Below, in pieces: positions 52,175-62,971 of a stretch of 64,000 nucleotides of DNA. Within the stretch, counting starts at the first letter, position 1. Each line of letters opens with the position of its first letter. The notes under the pieces were generated by a model. The model was not told where the DNA came from. It worked only from the letters and a program-made list of their open reading frames with translations, and searched no databases. The DNA lies in contig JAQUEK010000005.1 of NCBI GenBank assembly GCA_028685185.1, forward strand, positions 1 to 64,000, given 5' to 3'. The stretch comes from Candidatus Altimarinota bacterium. GTDB taxonomy: Bacteria; Patescibacteriota; Gracilibacteria; BD1-5; UBA2023. The translations under genes and the position numbers were made by a program.

Positions 52175-52519
52175 TTATTTTCAATTTAGTTTATCTTTGA
52201 TTTTCTTGATGATCGTGAATTCGAACATTTCTCAGTTATATGCCTTCATCGCTCAGTATACGGCAAGTCAGATATATAGCATAGTGAATACTCAGAAGAA
52301 TATGAAGAATCTGAATATCAAAGTCGAAACGAAATATGTTCAGAAGATGATTCATCATTGTTTCGTGTGGAATGCGACGAAAGGGGATTTCTTATCCATG
52401 AATAACGGAAGCAGAAATCAAAACGGTCAATAACTTATAGCTCATAAAACTCTCTCCTCTTTTGTTGGTCATTCGTTTTCTCATTCGAATTGATCAAGAT
52501 CTTGATTATTTTCTAACAT
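52175..52519 (-). CDS. DUF4870-like small membrane protein
   Basis: 114 aa. An acidic N-terminus (about 1-25) is followed by AISYGPFGFLLPLFMDKKSPFVAFHTKQG, then two hydrophobic helices. The pattern (Y-x-P..L.PL....K.PFVRFHAxQ) is that of the DUF4870/Tic20-like family. Inserted between rpsB and tsf with short gaps. Function unknown. Confidence 0.82.
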
Positions 52520-52536
52520 AAATTAGCGGTTATCAA

Positions 52537-53322
52537 TTATTTTGACTCTTCTATGCTTTCTGTTTTCTTAACGAAAGGTTTTTTGAATTCAGGTTTCTTG
52601 AAATCGTTCTTATTGTCTTGTGCAGAGAAAAGCTTTTCAGTCTTTTTCTTTGTAAGAACTGGTTTCAAATAATCTAAGATGTATTTTATTGATTTGATTG
52701 AGTTAACATTACAAGGTATGAAATTTGTACATGAATCTATATCTCAAGTTGATCCAAGAAGTGCGTAAGATGGGATTTTCAATTTCCTTGATTCTACCAA
52801 TGATAGGTTTTCATAATGTCAGTCAACTATAACCAATAGATCTGGTGTTCTTTTAAGTTCTTTTAATCATTCGTATGCTTTCTTCAATTTCTCGAATTCC
52901 TTTATTCTCTCTGATTTCTCTTTTTTGCTTATCATAGTATCAAGGACTCAAGTCTCAAGATCCTTTTCAAGTTTGTTGAAAGTTGTGATTCTCTTCTTAA
53001 GAGTAGAGAAGTTTGTCAATAATCCAGGAACCCATTTGTCTATAACATAGTGGTGTCCGGTTTCGATAGCCAAAGCCTTAACCAAATCTCTTGATTGTAT
53101 CTTTGTACCTACGAAAAGGATTTCTTTTCATTTCTCAGAATAATCTTTCAATATAGCCTTAACTTCTTCAAGTTTATCTACTGTCTTGTAAAGATCGAAA
53201 ACGTGTATACCATTTTGTACTCCATGAATGTAATTCTTCATCTTAGGAGACCAAAATTGTCTTTTGTATCCGATATGCACTGCATTATCAAGCATATCTT
53301 TTATAATTTCAGGTGTAGCCAT
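52537..53322 (-). CDS. rpsB: 30S ribosomal protein S2
   Basis: 261 aa. MATPEIIKDMLDNAVHIGYKRQFWSPKM is a recognisable variant of the S2 start (LL-x-AGVHFGH), then IHVFDLYKTVDKLEEV, EILFVGTKIQSRDLV, HHYVIDKWVPGLLTNF and PDLLVIVDGHYENLSLVES...IPSYALLGSTGDID. The C-terminal Lys-rich extension is common in CPR S2. Promoter region 53323-53500 is AT-rich with a short ATTCCG-CA-TTCGGAA hairpin, possibly a leader site for autoregulation. Confidence 0.96.
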
Positions 53323-53511
53323 AAAAATAGTTAATTAAAAAATAATCCTTAAATCCCTTCTGTTATGATATATGTTATTCCGCATTCGGAACAGGAAATA
53401 TACCTTTTAAAAATGTAACAAAAGAAAGACATTTTTTCATTTTCCGAAAAAAGTCCTGTTTATTATATGGAAAAAAGTTAATTTGCAAGTAAAAAAGTCA
53501 TTGAAATCGAA

Positions 53512-54267
53512 TTATTTTACCTGATTGAAATTATATGTCATTATTTTATTGAAATATCCGTATTTGATAAGTGCCATAAGCGCTTTCAGAGCATCGAATT
53601 TTGTCTTCGCTTTTGCTAAGCTCAAGTATTCAGGACTTTCCTTATTCATGCTCTTTATGCTTAATGCAGCTCATTTTCAGTTAGGCATGCATGCTATGTC
53701 GAATTCAGAGCCTTTCCTGTTTATCTCTATATAGAAGCTTATCTCTTTTTTTGTTTCTTTCTCTGTTATTATTATGGAATTGCTTCATTCTCATGCTCTT
53801 ATCGACAGATCAAGTATCTTATCGGTAAGATCTGTGATAGGCTCATGTCAATCGGTTCAGTTATTGTTATCTGAGAAAAGTGTCAGATTCGTATATCATG
53901 TATCGTCATCCAGAAGACTGCTTACATTTCCTTGTACCAATCATATTCTTGCATTTGATAATGCATGAAGTATTTCACAAGGGCTTTCCTTGTCCATATG
54001 GACCATCTGATCATTATCGCTTGGATCTGCAATTATAGCAGGTTTATTCTTGGAACCATGTACAGTTATATGTCATCAGGCTTTCCTTATAGCTTCCATA
54101 AGATCTGCTCAAGACGATGAAAGAGCCATGATGATCTCTCAGCTGAACCTCTGTTTAGGGGACTCCAGAATAACTCTTTTTACAGTATTGCTATCAGGAA
54201 GTCTCTTTTCTATTTTTCTTTCACCGGTTTCATCCAGCCAGTCAATTTTTCCTGTTTTTGTCCGCAT
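53512..54267 (-). CDS. Hypothetical protein
   Basis: 251 aa, not recognised. Early: KIDWLDETGERKIEKRLPDS; middle: MALSSSGADLMEAIRKAGGHITVHG and DKESPCEILHALSNARIGLVQGN; C-terminal: LSLAKAKTKFDALKALMALIKYGYF. Soluble alpha/beta, without signal or membrane segments. Divergent from gatB and about 190 nt downstream (beyond rpsB's start) in the same direction as rpsB. Gene integrity is good, and TGA-Gly occurs throughout. Confidence 0.75.
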
Positions 54268-54463
54268 CTTAAAGGAAGCTTAAATTTTATTGATTATCTG
54301 GATTCTAAATATAAATGTTATTATGTCAAGAATTTATGGTGCAATTTATAATTTTATTTGCGAAAAATGAGTTTTTTTATAAACTTACGGATAATCGTTG
54401 CCGCTTAAGTTCTGTTCCAATATCAGAACTGCTGATTTATTAATATATAATTGTTTTTTACCT

Positions 54464-55897
54464 ATGTACGACAAATATGAAATCGTGATGTGACTTGAGA
54501 CCCATGTGAGAGTGAAATCCAAGACAAAGATGTTCTGCAGCTGTAAGAATGCTTTAGCGCTTGCTTTAGAACCGAATGAGAGCACTTGTCCTGTCTGCAT
54601 GTGATTTCCTGGAATGCTTCCTGTATTGAACGAGGAAGTCGTGAATCTTGCCGTAAGGGCATGACATGCCATGAGATGTACTATAAATGAAAGATCCCAA
54701 TTCGACAGGAAATCATATTTCTATCCTGATCTTCCGAACTGATTTCAGACAACTCAGCTTTATCATCCGATAGTCGAGAATTGAGAAGTAAAGACTTTCG
54801 TGAACGGTGAGCTTAAGATATTCCACATACATCACATGCATATAGAAAACGATGCCTGAAAGCTGGTTCATGCAGGATCCAAGACATTGTGCGATTATAA
54901 TAGGGCAGGTTGACCGCTTATGGAGATAGTGACCGAACCTGATTTCAGATCGAAGGATGATGTGATCGCATATCTTGAAGAGCTTCAGAAAATCATGAGA
55001 TTCTGCGGTGCATCAGATGCTGACATGGAAAAATGACAGCTAAGATGTGATGTGAATATTTCAATAAGGCTTAAATGAGAGAATATATTGAATAATAGGG
55101 TAGAGATAAAGAACATGAATTCGTTCGCTGCGATAGCGAGAGCTATAGATGCTGAATTCAAGAGGCAGGTGAAGATATATGAGAAATGAGAAAGGCTTGA
55201 TCAGGAGACAAGATGATGGAACGATGAGAAATGAACAAGCTCTTCATTGAGAAGCAAGGAAGATGCGAATGATTACAGATATTTCCCAGAACCAGACCTT
55301 CCTACATTAGTACTTACAAAGGAATATATAGAGGAAAGGAAGATAGAGGAACTTCCTATAGATAGAAGGCTTAAATATCTGAATGAGTACAAGCTACAGG
55401 AAGATGATGCGAGAATCCTTTCAAATGAGCGTTTCATTTCCGACTATTTCGAAAAGCTTGTAGAATTGACTAAAGATCCGAAAAAATCATGTTCATACAT
55501 AACATCGGTTCTTCTTGCACATTTCAAATGATCTCTTGAGGATGTCTGATTCGCAGACCTGAAATTCGATGTTTCCGAACTTGCGGAAGTCATAAATCTT
55601 TTTAACAAAGATATCCTTTCATCTACGAATTCGAAGATAGTTGTCGAAGAGCTTTTTCTGAACTGATGAAAGACAGATGAGATAATAGATAGGCTTTGAC
55701 TAAGACAGACAAATGATACATGAGCTTTGGAAGAGATAGTGAATAAAGTCATAGGAAGCAATCCTACACAAGTAGAGCAATACAGATGATGAAACGAGAA
55801 GATCTTCGGTTTCCTTGTCGGGCAATGCATGAAGGAAAGCGCATGACAGTGAAATCCTAAGATATTCAATGATCTTCTAAAGAAACTATTGGGTTAA
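54464..55897 (+). CDS. gatB: Aspartyl/glutamyl-tRNA amidotransferase subunit B
   Basis: 477 aa. [21 protein letters not shown] start, [17 protein letters not shown], the [15 protein letters not shown] motif, [34 protein letters not shown], and [16 protein letters not shown], then the YqeY-like C-terminal domain. GatB with GatA and GatC converts Glu-tRNA-Gln (and Asp-tRNA-Asn) to Gln/Asn-tRNA, so this organism uses the indirect route. gatA and gatC are not here. No Shine-Dalgarno sequence. Confidence 0.97.
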
Positions 55898-55917
55898 TAT
55901 TTCCTATTTACAGAATC

Positions 55918-56784
55918 ATGATGATTAATTTCAAAGCATTATATGAGATGATATTCAGCTCTTTCGATGTTTCAGCAGATACGAAGCTTGTTGAGGAATT
56001 CGAGAGGGATTGAGTGGAAAAGATTATGATAATAAAGAGATCTTGGATATTCTGATTATTCATTTCTTGGATGTTCCTTTTCATATTCGTACTTATGGTT
56101 GCGAATAGCTACCTCATATTCCTGAATTTCTCGAATGAGCTGATGGTGGCATATATACTTGTAGGTTTTCTGGCATTCAATATAATTTATTGGATAGTCA
56201 GTGTAATAATATATTTCAAGAAATTCAAGAAGATATACGGTGATATGCATAAGATAGTCGATATCTGATCGCTTAAACTTGAGCTTGTAGAATGAGATGC
56301 TGCTTTCACGAAATTCTTCAATCAGACGATCTTCAATTATTTCATATTGATCTGAGTTGCAATTTATATCGTGTATGATATAGTTTTCATGCAATGACTT
56401 GTGAATTTCTGATATTGAATATCAAATATAGTTCTTTTGATTATTCAGATAGTGATGTCATCAAGGTTCAAGAAGAGAATGTGTGACCTAGAGATGGATT
56501 TCAGCCTTATTATTCCAGGAAAGATAATCTTCTATAACCAAAGCTGAATATTAAGAAGCATAATCACTATAAATTCCGATAAGGTAAAGACCATAACAAG
56601 CAATTTCGCGCATTTCATAGGTTCTGTATTCAACTATTGAGATATAGTCGTACTGACAGAATGAGATGCTGCAAACATATGAGAGATGAGGCTCTCCTTT
56701 ATTTCACATCCAACAGAAATTGTTCATGAGATAAATGAGCTTCTATGAGTTGAAAGCAAAGAGAATCCGAATATTACAAAATAA
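55918..56784 (+). CDS. Membrane protein with PH-like C-terminal part
   Basis: 288 aa. Four hydrophobic segments in two pairs (about 45-100 and 135-190) are separated by a polar stretch; the C-terminal about 90 residues (DLEMDFSLIIPGKIIFYNQSGIL..., KVKTITSNFAHFIGSVFNYGDIVVLTEG) look like a bacterial PH-type domain. Two adjacent ATGs begin it. 20 nt after gatB, probably co-transcribed. Function unknown. Confidence 0.75.
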
Positions 56785-56796
56785 GAGCTTAATATA

Positions 56797-57330
56797 ATGA
56801 AGAATATAGAAGTGGAATTAAGGAGTTTCATAACTGAAGATAAATATAAGGAACTTCTGAATTTTTTTGATCTGAATTGAGAATTCAAGAGCAAGAACAA
56901 TCAGGAAACCTTTTATTTCGATTGCAAGGAGGATTTGAGGATTCAGAAAAACGATGATTATGCGAAAGTCTGGATGAAGAAATGAAATATGCATGATGAA
57001 GCAAGGGAAGAGATAGAGATAAGATTCGAAAAAGAAGATTTCAACAAGATGGAAAAACTTTTCTTATCTCTTTGATATGATGTCGATATAAAATGGTTCA
57101 GGACAAGATATTCATATTCTTGGCAAGGAATAGATGTCAGTGTGGATGATACAAGATGATACTGATATATAATAGAGCTGGAAATTCTGAGCGATGAGAA
57201 GGATAAGGATAAGAATTTAGATTATCTTAAGTCTAAAATGTCAGAATTATGAGTGATATCTTCATCTAAAGATGAATTCGTAAGCAAATTTGATATTTAT
57301 AAGAATTTTTGGAAGGATCTTATAAAATAA
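56797..57330 (+). CDS. CYTH-domain protein
   Basis: 177 aa. N-terminal IEVELRSFITEDKYKELLNFF carries the ExExK-type motif with Arg for Lys; then FYFDCKEDLRIQKNDDYAKVWMKKG and an internal EIEIRFEK; later WFRTRYSYSWQGIDVSVDDTRGYGYIIELEI with acidic metal ligands (VDDT, ELEI). CYTH enzymes are triphosphate tunnel phosphatases or class IV cyclases; here more likely triphosphatase or thiamine-triphosphatase-like. 12 nt after the previous gene. Confidence 0.82.
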
Positions 57331-57433
57331 ATGAATTTTGCAGAAAAAGAAAAATGGTTATAATAATCGCAATCGTAGTTGCAAATCAAACCATATGGTA
57401 TTGTCTTAAACTTTAAAACATAATTAATCATTG

Positions 57434-58726
57434 ATGAAAAAACTCATACTGAAATATCTGCAGAAGACTGCGAAAGGAATAATCGAAAAACATAAACCTT
57501 TCATAATCTGAATCACCTGAACGGTATGAAAGACAACAACAACTCACTTCGTATTCGAATTCTTGCAATCGATATATTGAGAAGAGGTCTATATGTCTCC
57601 TTATGATTATAATTGAGAATATTGATTACCTCTTACTATCCTTCAATCCAAATCGCCTAATAAGAATATCTTTTGATGGATAAATGTTTTCCTGAAGGGA
57701 TTTTTTTTGAGATTCACATCAAAATATCCGAAATATCTCGTATTGGAATATTGAATAGATCATAAATGAGAGATGGATACCATAATTGATGTTGCTTCCC
57801 CTGATATCTGAATAATCCTGAACATCCATAAGAATCATGTTGAGCAATTCCCTGATTTTCAGGATTATGTTGAAGAGAAGATAAAATTGGCCAGAAAATC
57901 CAAAAAGATCATCTATAATATCGATGATGAGAACATTAGATCCCGTATTTCTGAAATAACCGACAGGTCTATCATGTCTTATTGAATCAAGAATCAGGAT
58001 ATAGATATAATAGCGAAAAACATCAAATCAGACGTTAATAAGCTTTCTTTTGATTTCTGCTACAAGAATAATTGTCATATGTTGGAGTTCGGTCTGATAT
58101 GAGAATTCCAGGCATATAACATATTACCGGTTTTCGCATTATGAATAACGCTCTGAGTTGAAATCGAGAACATCATAGATATAATAAAGAACGTAAATCC
58201 TCAGAAATGAAGATGAACACTTATCCAAGGTATGAATAAATCCATAATAATCGATTGAAGCTATAATTGATGAATCACGTCGATTTCGGCTTGAGTTGAT
58301 TACATGAGCTCTCTGAATAATGATTATAATAAGATCCTTTTCCTATGAGATATGCGTGAATTATGAGAAGAATCAAAAAAGATCCACATGGAGCTTGCAG
58401 AAAAGATCATGCTTTCAAATGTAGATAAGGTTATTCTTGTATGAGAAGAGATGAAGAAATATATATATGAGAAAATGGTGAAACACTTTTGAGAGCAGAA
58501 TGTCTATTGGTTTGCAAGTTCAAGGCAAGCTTGATTGAAGATCAGATCAGATATCCAGAAATCAGAAAGACAAAGCGTAATTTTCGTTAAATGAAGCCAA
58601 AACACAATCTTTCTTGAAGAATGAATAAAAGAATTTATATACGATATAAGGGATATCTCAAAACTATGCAGGCAATCTGTCCATTGGATGAAGATAAAAG
58701 AGAATTTCTTCAATAACGTCTTATAA
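57434..58726 (+). CDS. murF: MurF-like Mur ligase
   Basis: 430 aa. ATP loop GITGTVGKTTTTHF near residue 27; central-domain YLVLEYGIDHKGEMD and ILNIHKNHVEQF; C-terminal IIIDGSYNGGITSISAGVDYM, matching the MurF DDSYNANP-SM-AL region; and ILFLGDMRELGEES. MurF adds D-Ala-D-Ala to UDP-MurNAc-tripeptide in the cytoplasm, completing the peptidoglycan precursor. It is divergent, so MurE- or MurT-like ligases cannot be fully excluded, but GSYNGG and GDMRELG favour MurF. alr downstream makes the D-Ala. Confidence 0.85.
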
Positions 58727-58749
58727 TTTATACCATTAACTTTTCGAAT

Positions 58750-58995
58750 ATGTTTCTTTTCTTAACCTGAATATTTACTATTTTCATGATATTGGTATGG
58801 TGATTTTTTATCATTGCCAAGATCAATTTCTATAAGTTCAGGGATTATAGCGCATATATCGTGCCATCAACAAAGATACTTACGGTTATCCTTATAATCC
58901 TGACGTTTTTCTGATACTATGAGGTATATAGGTATTCTCAAACTAACGAGAAAACCAAGACAGTCCAGGAATCAGCTGTCAATGAGGTATACTAG
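58750..58995 (+). CDS. Small two-helix membrane protein
   Basis: 81 aa. Two hydrophobic helices (about 3-25 and 45-62) and a Thr/Glu/Val tail (NEKTKTVQESAVNEVY). Not recognised. Between murF and ychF with short gaps and same strand; may have an envelope role. Stop is TAG. Confidence 0.65.
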
Positions 58996-59057
58996 GAATT
59001 TATGATTCGAATTCCACTAAAAGATGAATATTTAAAATAGAATGTAACTTTAATAAA

Positions 59058-60146
59058 ATGAAAGTCTGAATTGTCTGATTGCCTAATGTAGGTAAATCCA
59101 CCTTATTTAATGCCCTTACGAAATCATACGCAGCTGAGGCTGCGAACTTTCCGTTCTGTACGATCGAGCCTAATTCTGGAATAGTGAATGTAAATGATGA
59201 AAGGATGGATATACTGCAGAAAACGGTCAACTGATCGAAAACAGTCCCTGCTAATGTCGAATTCGTCGATATAGCCGGAATCGTGGAATGAGCGAGCAAA
59301 TGAGAATGATTATGAAACAAATTTCTGGCTAATATCAGAGAGGCTGATGCCATACTTCAAGTGGTCAGGATCTTCGAGGATTCGAATGTTCATCATGTCA
59401 GCTGAAACGTAAATCCGAAAAGGGACGTCGAGATAATCAATGCAGAATTGATATTGGCGGATCTTGAGACACTAGAGAAGAGAATGTGAGAGAATATCAA
59501 AAAATCCAGAAGCTGAGATAAGGAAGCGAAAGCCAAGGAAGAAATATATGAAAAGCTTAAGCCGCACTTAGAATCAGGAAAGCTTGCCATAACCCTTGAT
59601 CTCGATGAAGAGGAGAAGAATCTTATAAAAGACCTGTTCCTTCTTACTAACAAGCCTTTCATATATGCGTGCAATGTTTCTGAAAACCAATTGGATATGG
59701 ACCAGAGCAAATTAAGGGAATTGACATGAATCACTGATGCGAGCATACCTATTATCGCTATAAGTGTTAAGATGGAGCTTGATATGATGGAATTCTCACC
59801 ACAAGACAGAAAGGAATATCTTTCTGAAATGTGAATCACCTCAAATCCTACCGATGAGCTTATAAAGACATGTTTCGATTCCTTATGACTGCAATATTAT
59901 TTCACAGCATGAGAGATAGAAGTCAGGGCTTGGACCATACATAAATGATGGAAAGCGCCGCAAGCCGCAGGAAGGATACATACGGATTTCGAAAAGAAGT
60001 TCATCAAGGCTGATGTCGTCAACTGGAAGGATCTTGTAGATGCCTGATGATGGGCGAAGGCTAGAGAGCAATGAAAAGTGAAGATGGAATGAAAAGAATA
60101 TGTAGTGCAAGACTGAGATGTTATGCTGTTTAAATTTTGAGGATAA
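59058..60146 (+). CDS. ychF: Redox-regulated ATPase YchF (Obg family)
   Basis: 362 aa. G1 motif [31 protein letters not shown]3-like DIAGIVEGASKGEGLGNKFL; an NVSE motif in place of NKxD, the mark of ATP-preferring YchF; TGS domain with [22 protein letters not shown] and [15 protein letters not shown]. YchF binds the ribosome and affects translation and stress responses. It begins with TGA-coded glycines (MKVGIVG), one of the clearest signs of code 25. Confidence 0.97.
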
Positions 60147-60151
60147 TTATT

Positions 60152-61300
60152 ATGTCAATTCTATCAAAGCTGCTGACATTCAAGAGGAGACTTGAAACCC
60201 CTTTTGAGACACTGAACAAGATATACATCTCGAAAGAGGCTATCTTGAATAATTTTGACCTTTTTCAGGATCTGAATCCAGATTATTCTATTTTTCCAGT
60301 ATTAAAATCAAACGCATACGGACATTGAATCAAAGAGATAGCAAAGATACTCAAAGAAAGAAAATTGGATTATATAGTAGTAGATAGCTATTATGAAGCA
60401 TTGAAGGTCAGAGAGGTTAATAAGACACCGCTTCTTCTTATCTGATATACCTTGCCGAGAAACCTATCGAATATGGATTTTTCATTCGTAAGCTTAGTGG
60501 TCTATGATTTTGAGACCTTATCAGAATTGGTGAGGATATGAAAAAGAATAAAGATTCATTTGAAGGTTGATACCTGAATGAATAGACAATGAATCTATCT
60601 TGAACAGGTGATGGATTTCGTGCAGGAAGTCAAAAAGCATGAGAATATCATACTTGAATGAATCTGTACACATCTTGCCGATGCAGACAGTAAGGATAAC
60701 GATTATTCCCAGATGCAGATTGTGAAATTCAAAAACGCTATTGAGATAATAGAATCAGCTTGAATAAAACTAAGGCATAAGCATCTTTCGAATTCAGCAT
60801 GAGCAGTGAAATTCAAGGATCCTTGTTTCAGTGCTCTGAGGCTTTGAATTTCGCTTTATTGAGTCAATCCTCTAGAGAAGTCAGATTCCAGCCATGATGA
60901 TCTTAATTATCTGAAACTCGCACTTAGCTTCGAATCGACTGTAATCCTTATCAAGGATCTGAAGAAATGAGAAAAGGTTAGCTATAACTGAACTTATGAA
61001 GCGACTGATGATATGAAGATTGCTATAATCCCTGTCGGTTATTATGAAGCGCTATCAAGAAAACTCTCAAACAATTATTTCTATAATTTTTCAGGGAAGA
61101 ATCTCCCTATAATATGAAGGATATGCATGAATCTGACCGTCATAGATGTCACATGAACTGATATCAAGGTGTGAGATAAGGTTGAGATAATCTCTGCGAA
61201 ACATGATAATAATATCTATGAGATAGCTTCAAGATCTGAAACCATAACCTATGAATGCTTCACAAGACTTGCCGAAAGCATAAGAAGGAAAATAATATAA
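60152..61300 (+). CDS. alr: Alanine racemase
   Basis: 382 aa. The PLP lysine is in FPVLKSNAYGHG (Lys52). IHLKVDTGMNRQGI, EGICTHLADAD, RHKHLSNSAGAV, RLGISLYGVNP, KKGEKVSYNGTYEA and IGRICMNLTVIDVT follow in order as in Alr. It interconverts L- and D-Ala for peptidoglycan. It starts 5 nt after ychF and complements murF upstream, giving strong evidence for own cell-wall synthesis. Here Y-x-x-Y active-site features are kept (SLYG). Confidence 0.95.
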
Positions 61301-61306
61301 AATATT

Positions 61307-61334
61307 TTGACATTAGGTCTTTTAAAGTTATAAA
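61307..61334 (+). promoter_or_regulatory. Putative sigma-70 promoter
   Basis: TTGACA, 16-nt spacer, TATAAA, directly after alr. It would start a transcript at about 61341 covering the small frame at 61401 and the two hypothetical genes beyond. Confidence 0.68.
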
Positions 61335-61400
61335 TTAATAAATCTATAACTTTTTTATTATGGTCTCAGATTAGATTTCGATTATTACAATTGTGAGATA

Positions 61401-61532
61401 TTGGAAAAATTCAACAAGGTATCTGAATATCTCTGCTTGCTTCTGTCAAAATATCTCGATGCTTTTTTCCCTTATCTGATAAGCTTTTCGAATGATATCT
61501 GACTTTTCGATGAATCTCCGGAGGAGGAATAA
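61401..61532 (+). pseudogene. Small reading frame, possibly broken 5' end
   Basis: 43 codons from TTG (EKFNKVSEYLCLLLSKYLDA...FDESPEEE). The same frame is open back to a TAA at about 61337 and reads YYGLRLDFDYYNCEIL, protein-like, but has no ATG. An ATG at 61361 in another frame ends after four codons; a single-base change would join it to this frame. Either non-ATG start, damaged gene, or sequencing error. Confidence 0.35.
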
Positions 61533-61563
61533 TATGCAATAAATAAAACCAATAACTTAAAAT

Positions 61564-62136
61564 ATGGATTCAGAAACAAATTTGAAGAAAGTCGCTTATC
61601 TTTCTGATAGGCCGGTTAAAATGCAAAAACCCAGGGAAGCCATTACAGGTTTGACCTGAAAGGTTATCTCAGCTTATGTGAATGCATTCAAGGATAAGTC
61701 TATTTTCACTGAAATCACCAAGGATAGATGGGTTGATGAATTTGTCGAATCTGTAAAGCTTGAGTGTCCTGGATGACTGGAGACTTTCAAGGATGATGAG
61801 ACATTGCTCAGATTCGAGAAAACATGTCATTATGTCTGAGGACTTATCCATGATCTTGAAAGTGATTCCGAAAGATGAAGGATACTCAGAGATACGAAGA
61901 TAATAGATCTGCCATCATTTCATATGAAATTCGAAAAATGCATATATGTCTTCCTGAAATATCCGTTTGATGATTCTGTAATCACAAACATGAACGAATA
62001 TCTTTATGATTGGTATACTGAATTGGAATCAAAGGAGGAAGAGGATGATACCATCCATATTGTTACGATATTACAGGAACATGTGAATAACATATTGTCT
62101 GCAGTATGAAGATTAAGGGAAGTTGAGGAGGAATAA
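61564..62136 (+). CDS. Hypothetical protein
   Basis: 190 aa, not recognised. Soluble, mixed alpha/beta, acidic C-terminus (KEEEDDTIHIVTILQ, then REVEEE). Features: LTGKVISAYVNAFKDKSIFTEI, LECPGGLETFKDDETLLRFE. The acidic E-rich end resembles that of the small frame before it (SPEEE). Next gene follows 34 nt on, so the three may be a transcription unit. Confidence 0.72.
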
Positions 62137-62170
62137 CCATCAAGGCTATTATATATTAACCTATGATAAT

Positions 62171-62905
62171 ATGTGAGATAAAGTTGTAGCTTTCGACCAA
62201 TCCAGAAGGAAGGAAAGGTCCCAGGAAAAATCTAGTGAAATGCCCCATAGACCTTTTTATAAGCCAGAGACTATAACTGATACTACTGATACGAACGCTT
62301 TGAAAGTCACCTCAATACTTTGATCCATAGAACACAGAGCATATGATTTCGAGAATCCGAACAAGGATTTCTTCAATGTATGGAAAGATAAGTTCATGAC
62401 ATTCTATTCATGAGTCGCGATATCCTATATCAGCAATGTTCAAGATGATATCTGAGAAAATGAAGAATTGGACAGATATCTTAGGAACTATCTTGAATCA
62501 GTTGGGGAATATTTCCTTTGATTCTATGAAAGCATATTTTTCATGAATGAAAGATGAACAAGGATATCTAACCATAATTTTCTTGACTCTCCGAAATCAG
62601 ACAAACTTCTGAAAGCTGAGATATTGCTTTATAAATTCCTTCTGAAATGAGATTATAATCTTTCAATCGAAGATTTCCTTGAAGATGACGGTTGCATAGA
62701 TGATTTGAATGACCTTCTGATCGCCTACTCAAAAGTACATATGAAATGAAGGGAGAACCAATTGGTTTTCGATACCATAACATTGCATTGAAGCTACATA
62801 ATGGCAAGTTTCCTGTATTTCGATTGATCCATAGATCTCATTGAGCTTTCAAATAGGTTTTCACTTCTTAAAAATCACAAAGACTGCAATTTAAATAGGG
62901 TATAA
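62171..62905 (+). CDS. Hypothetical protein
   Basis: 244 aa, not recognised. Second codon TGA. A polar, Ser/Glu-rich N-terminus (about 1-45, probably disordered) precedes a helical region (IEHRAYDFENPNKDFFNVWKDKF, YFLGFYESIFFMNERG, LLKAEILLYKFLLKGDYNLSIEDFLED). No signal or membrane segment. Confidence 0.72.
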
Positions 62906-62971
62906 TCTTTGCATTAAACAAAAAAATATGGTAAAGTTATTGTGAATTACAAAAATAAAAATAAATAAATT

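Noticed and set aside
57354-57416. 20-codon hydrophobic frame between the CYTH gene and murF
   Set aside because: Too short and without support; such frames are expected by chance in AT-rich spacers.
744-62905. Apparent mass of pseudogenes and split genes in the standard code
   Set aside because: All are healed when TGA is read as Gly; they are not frameshifts or decay.
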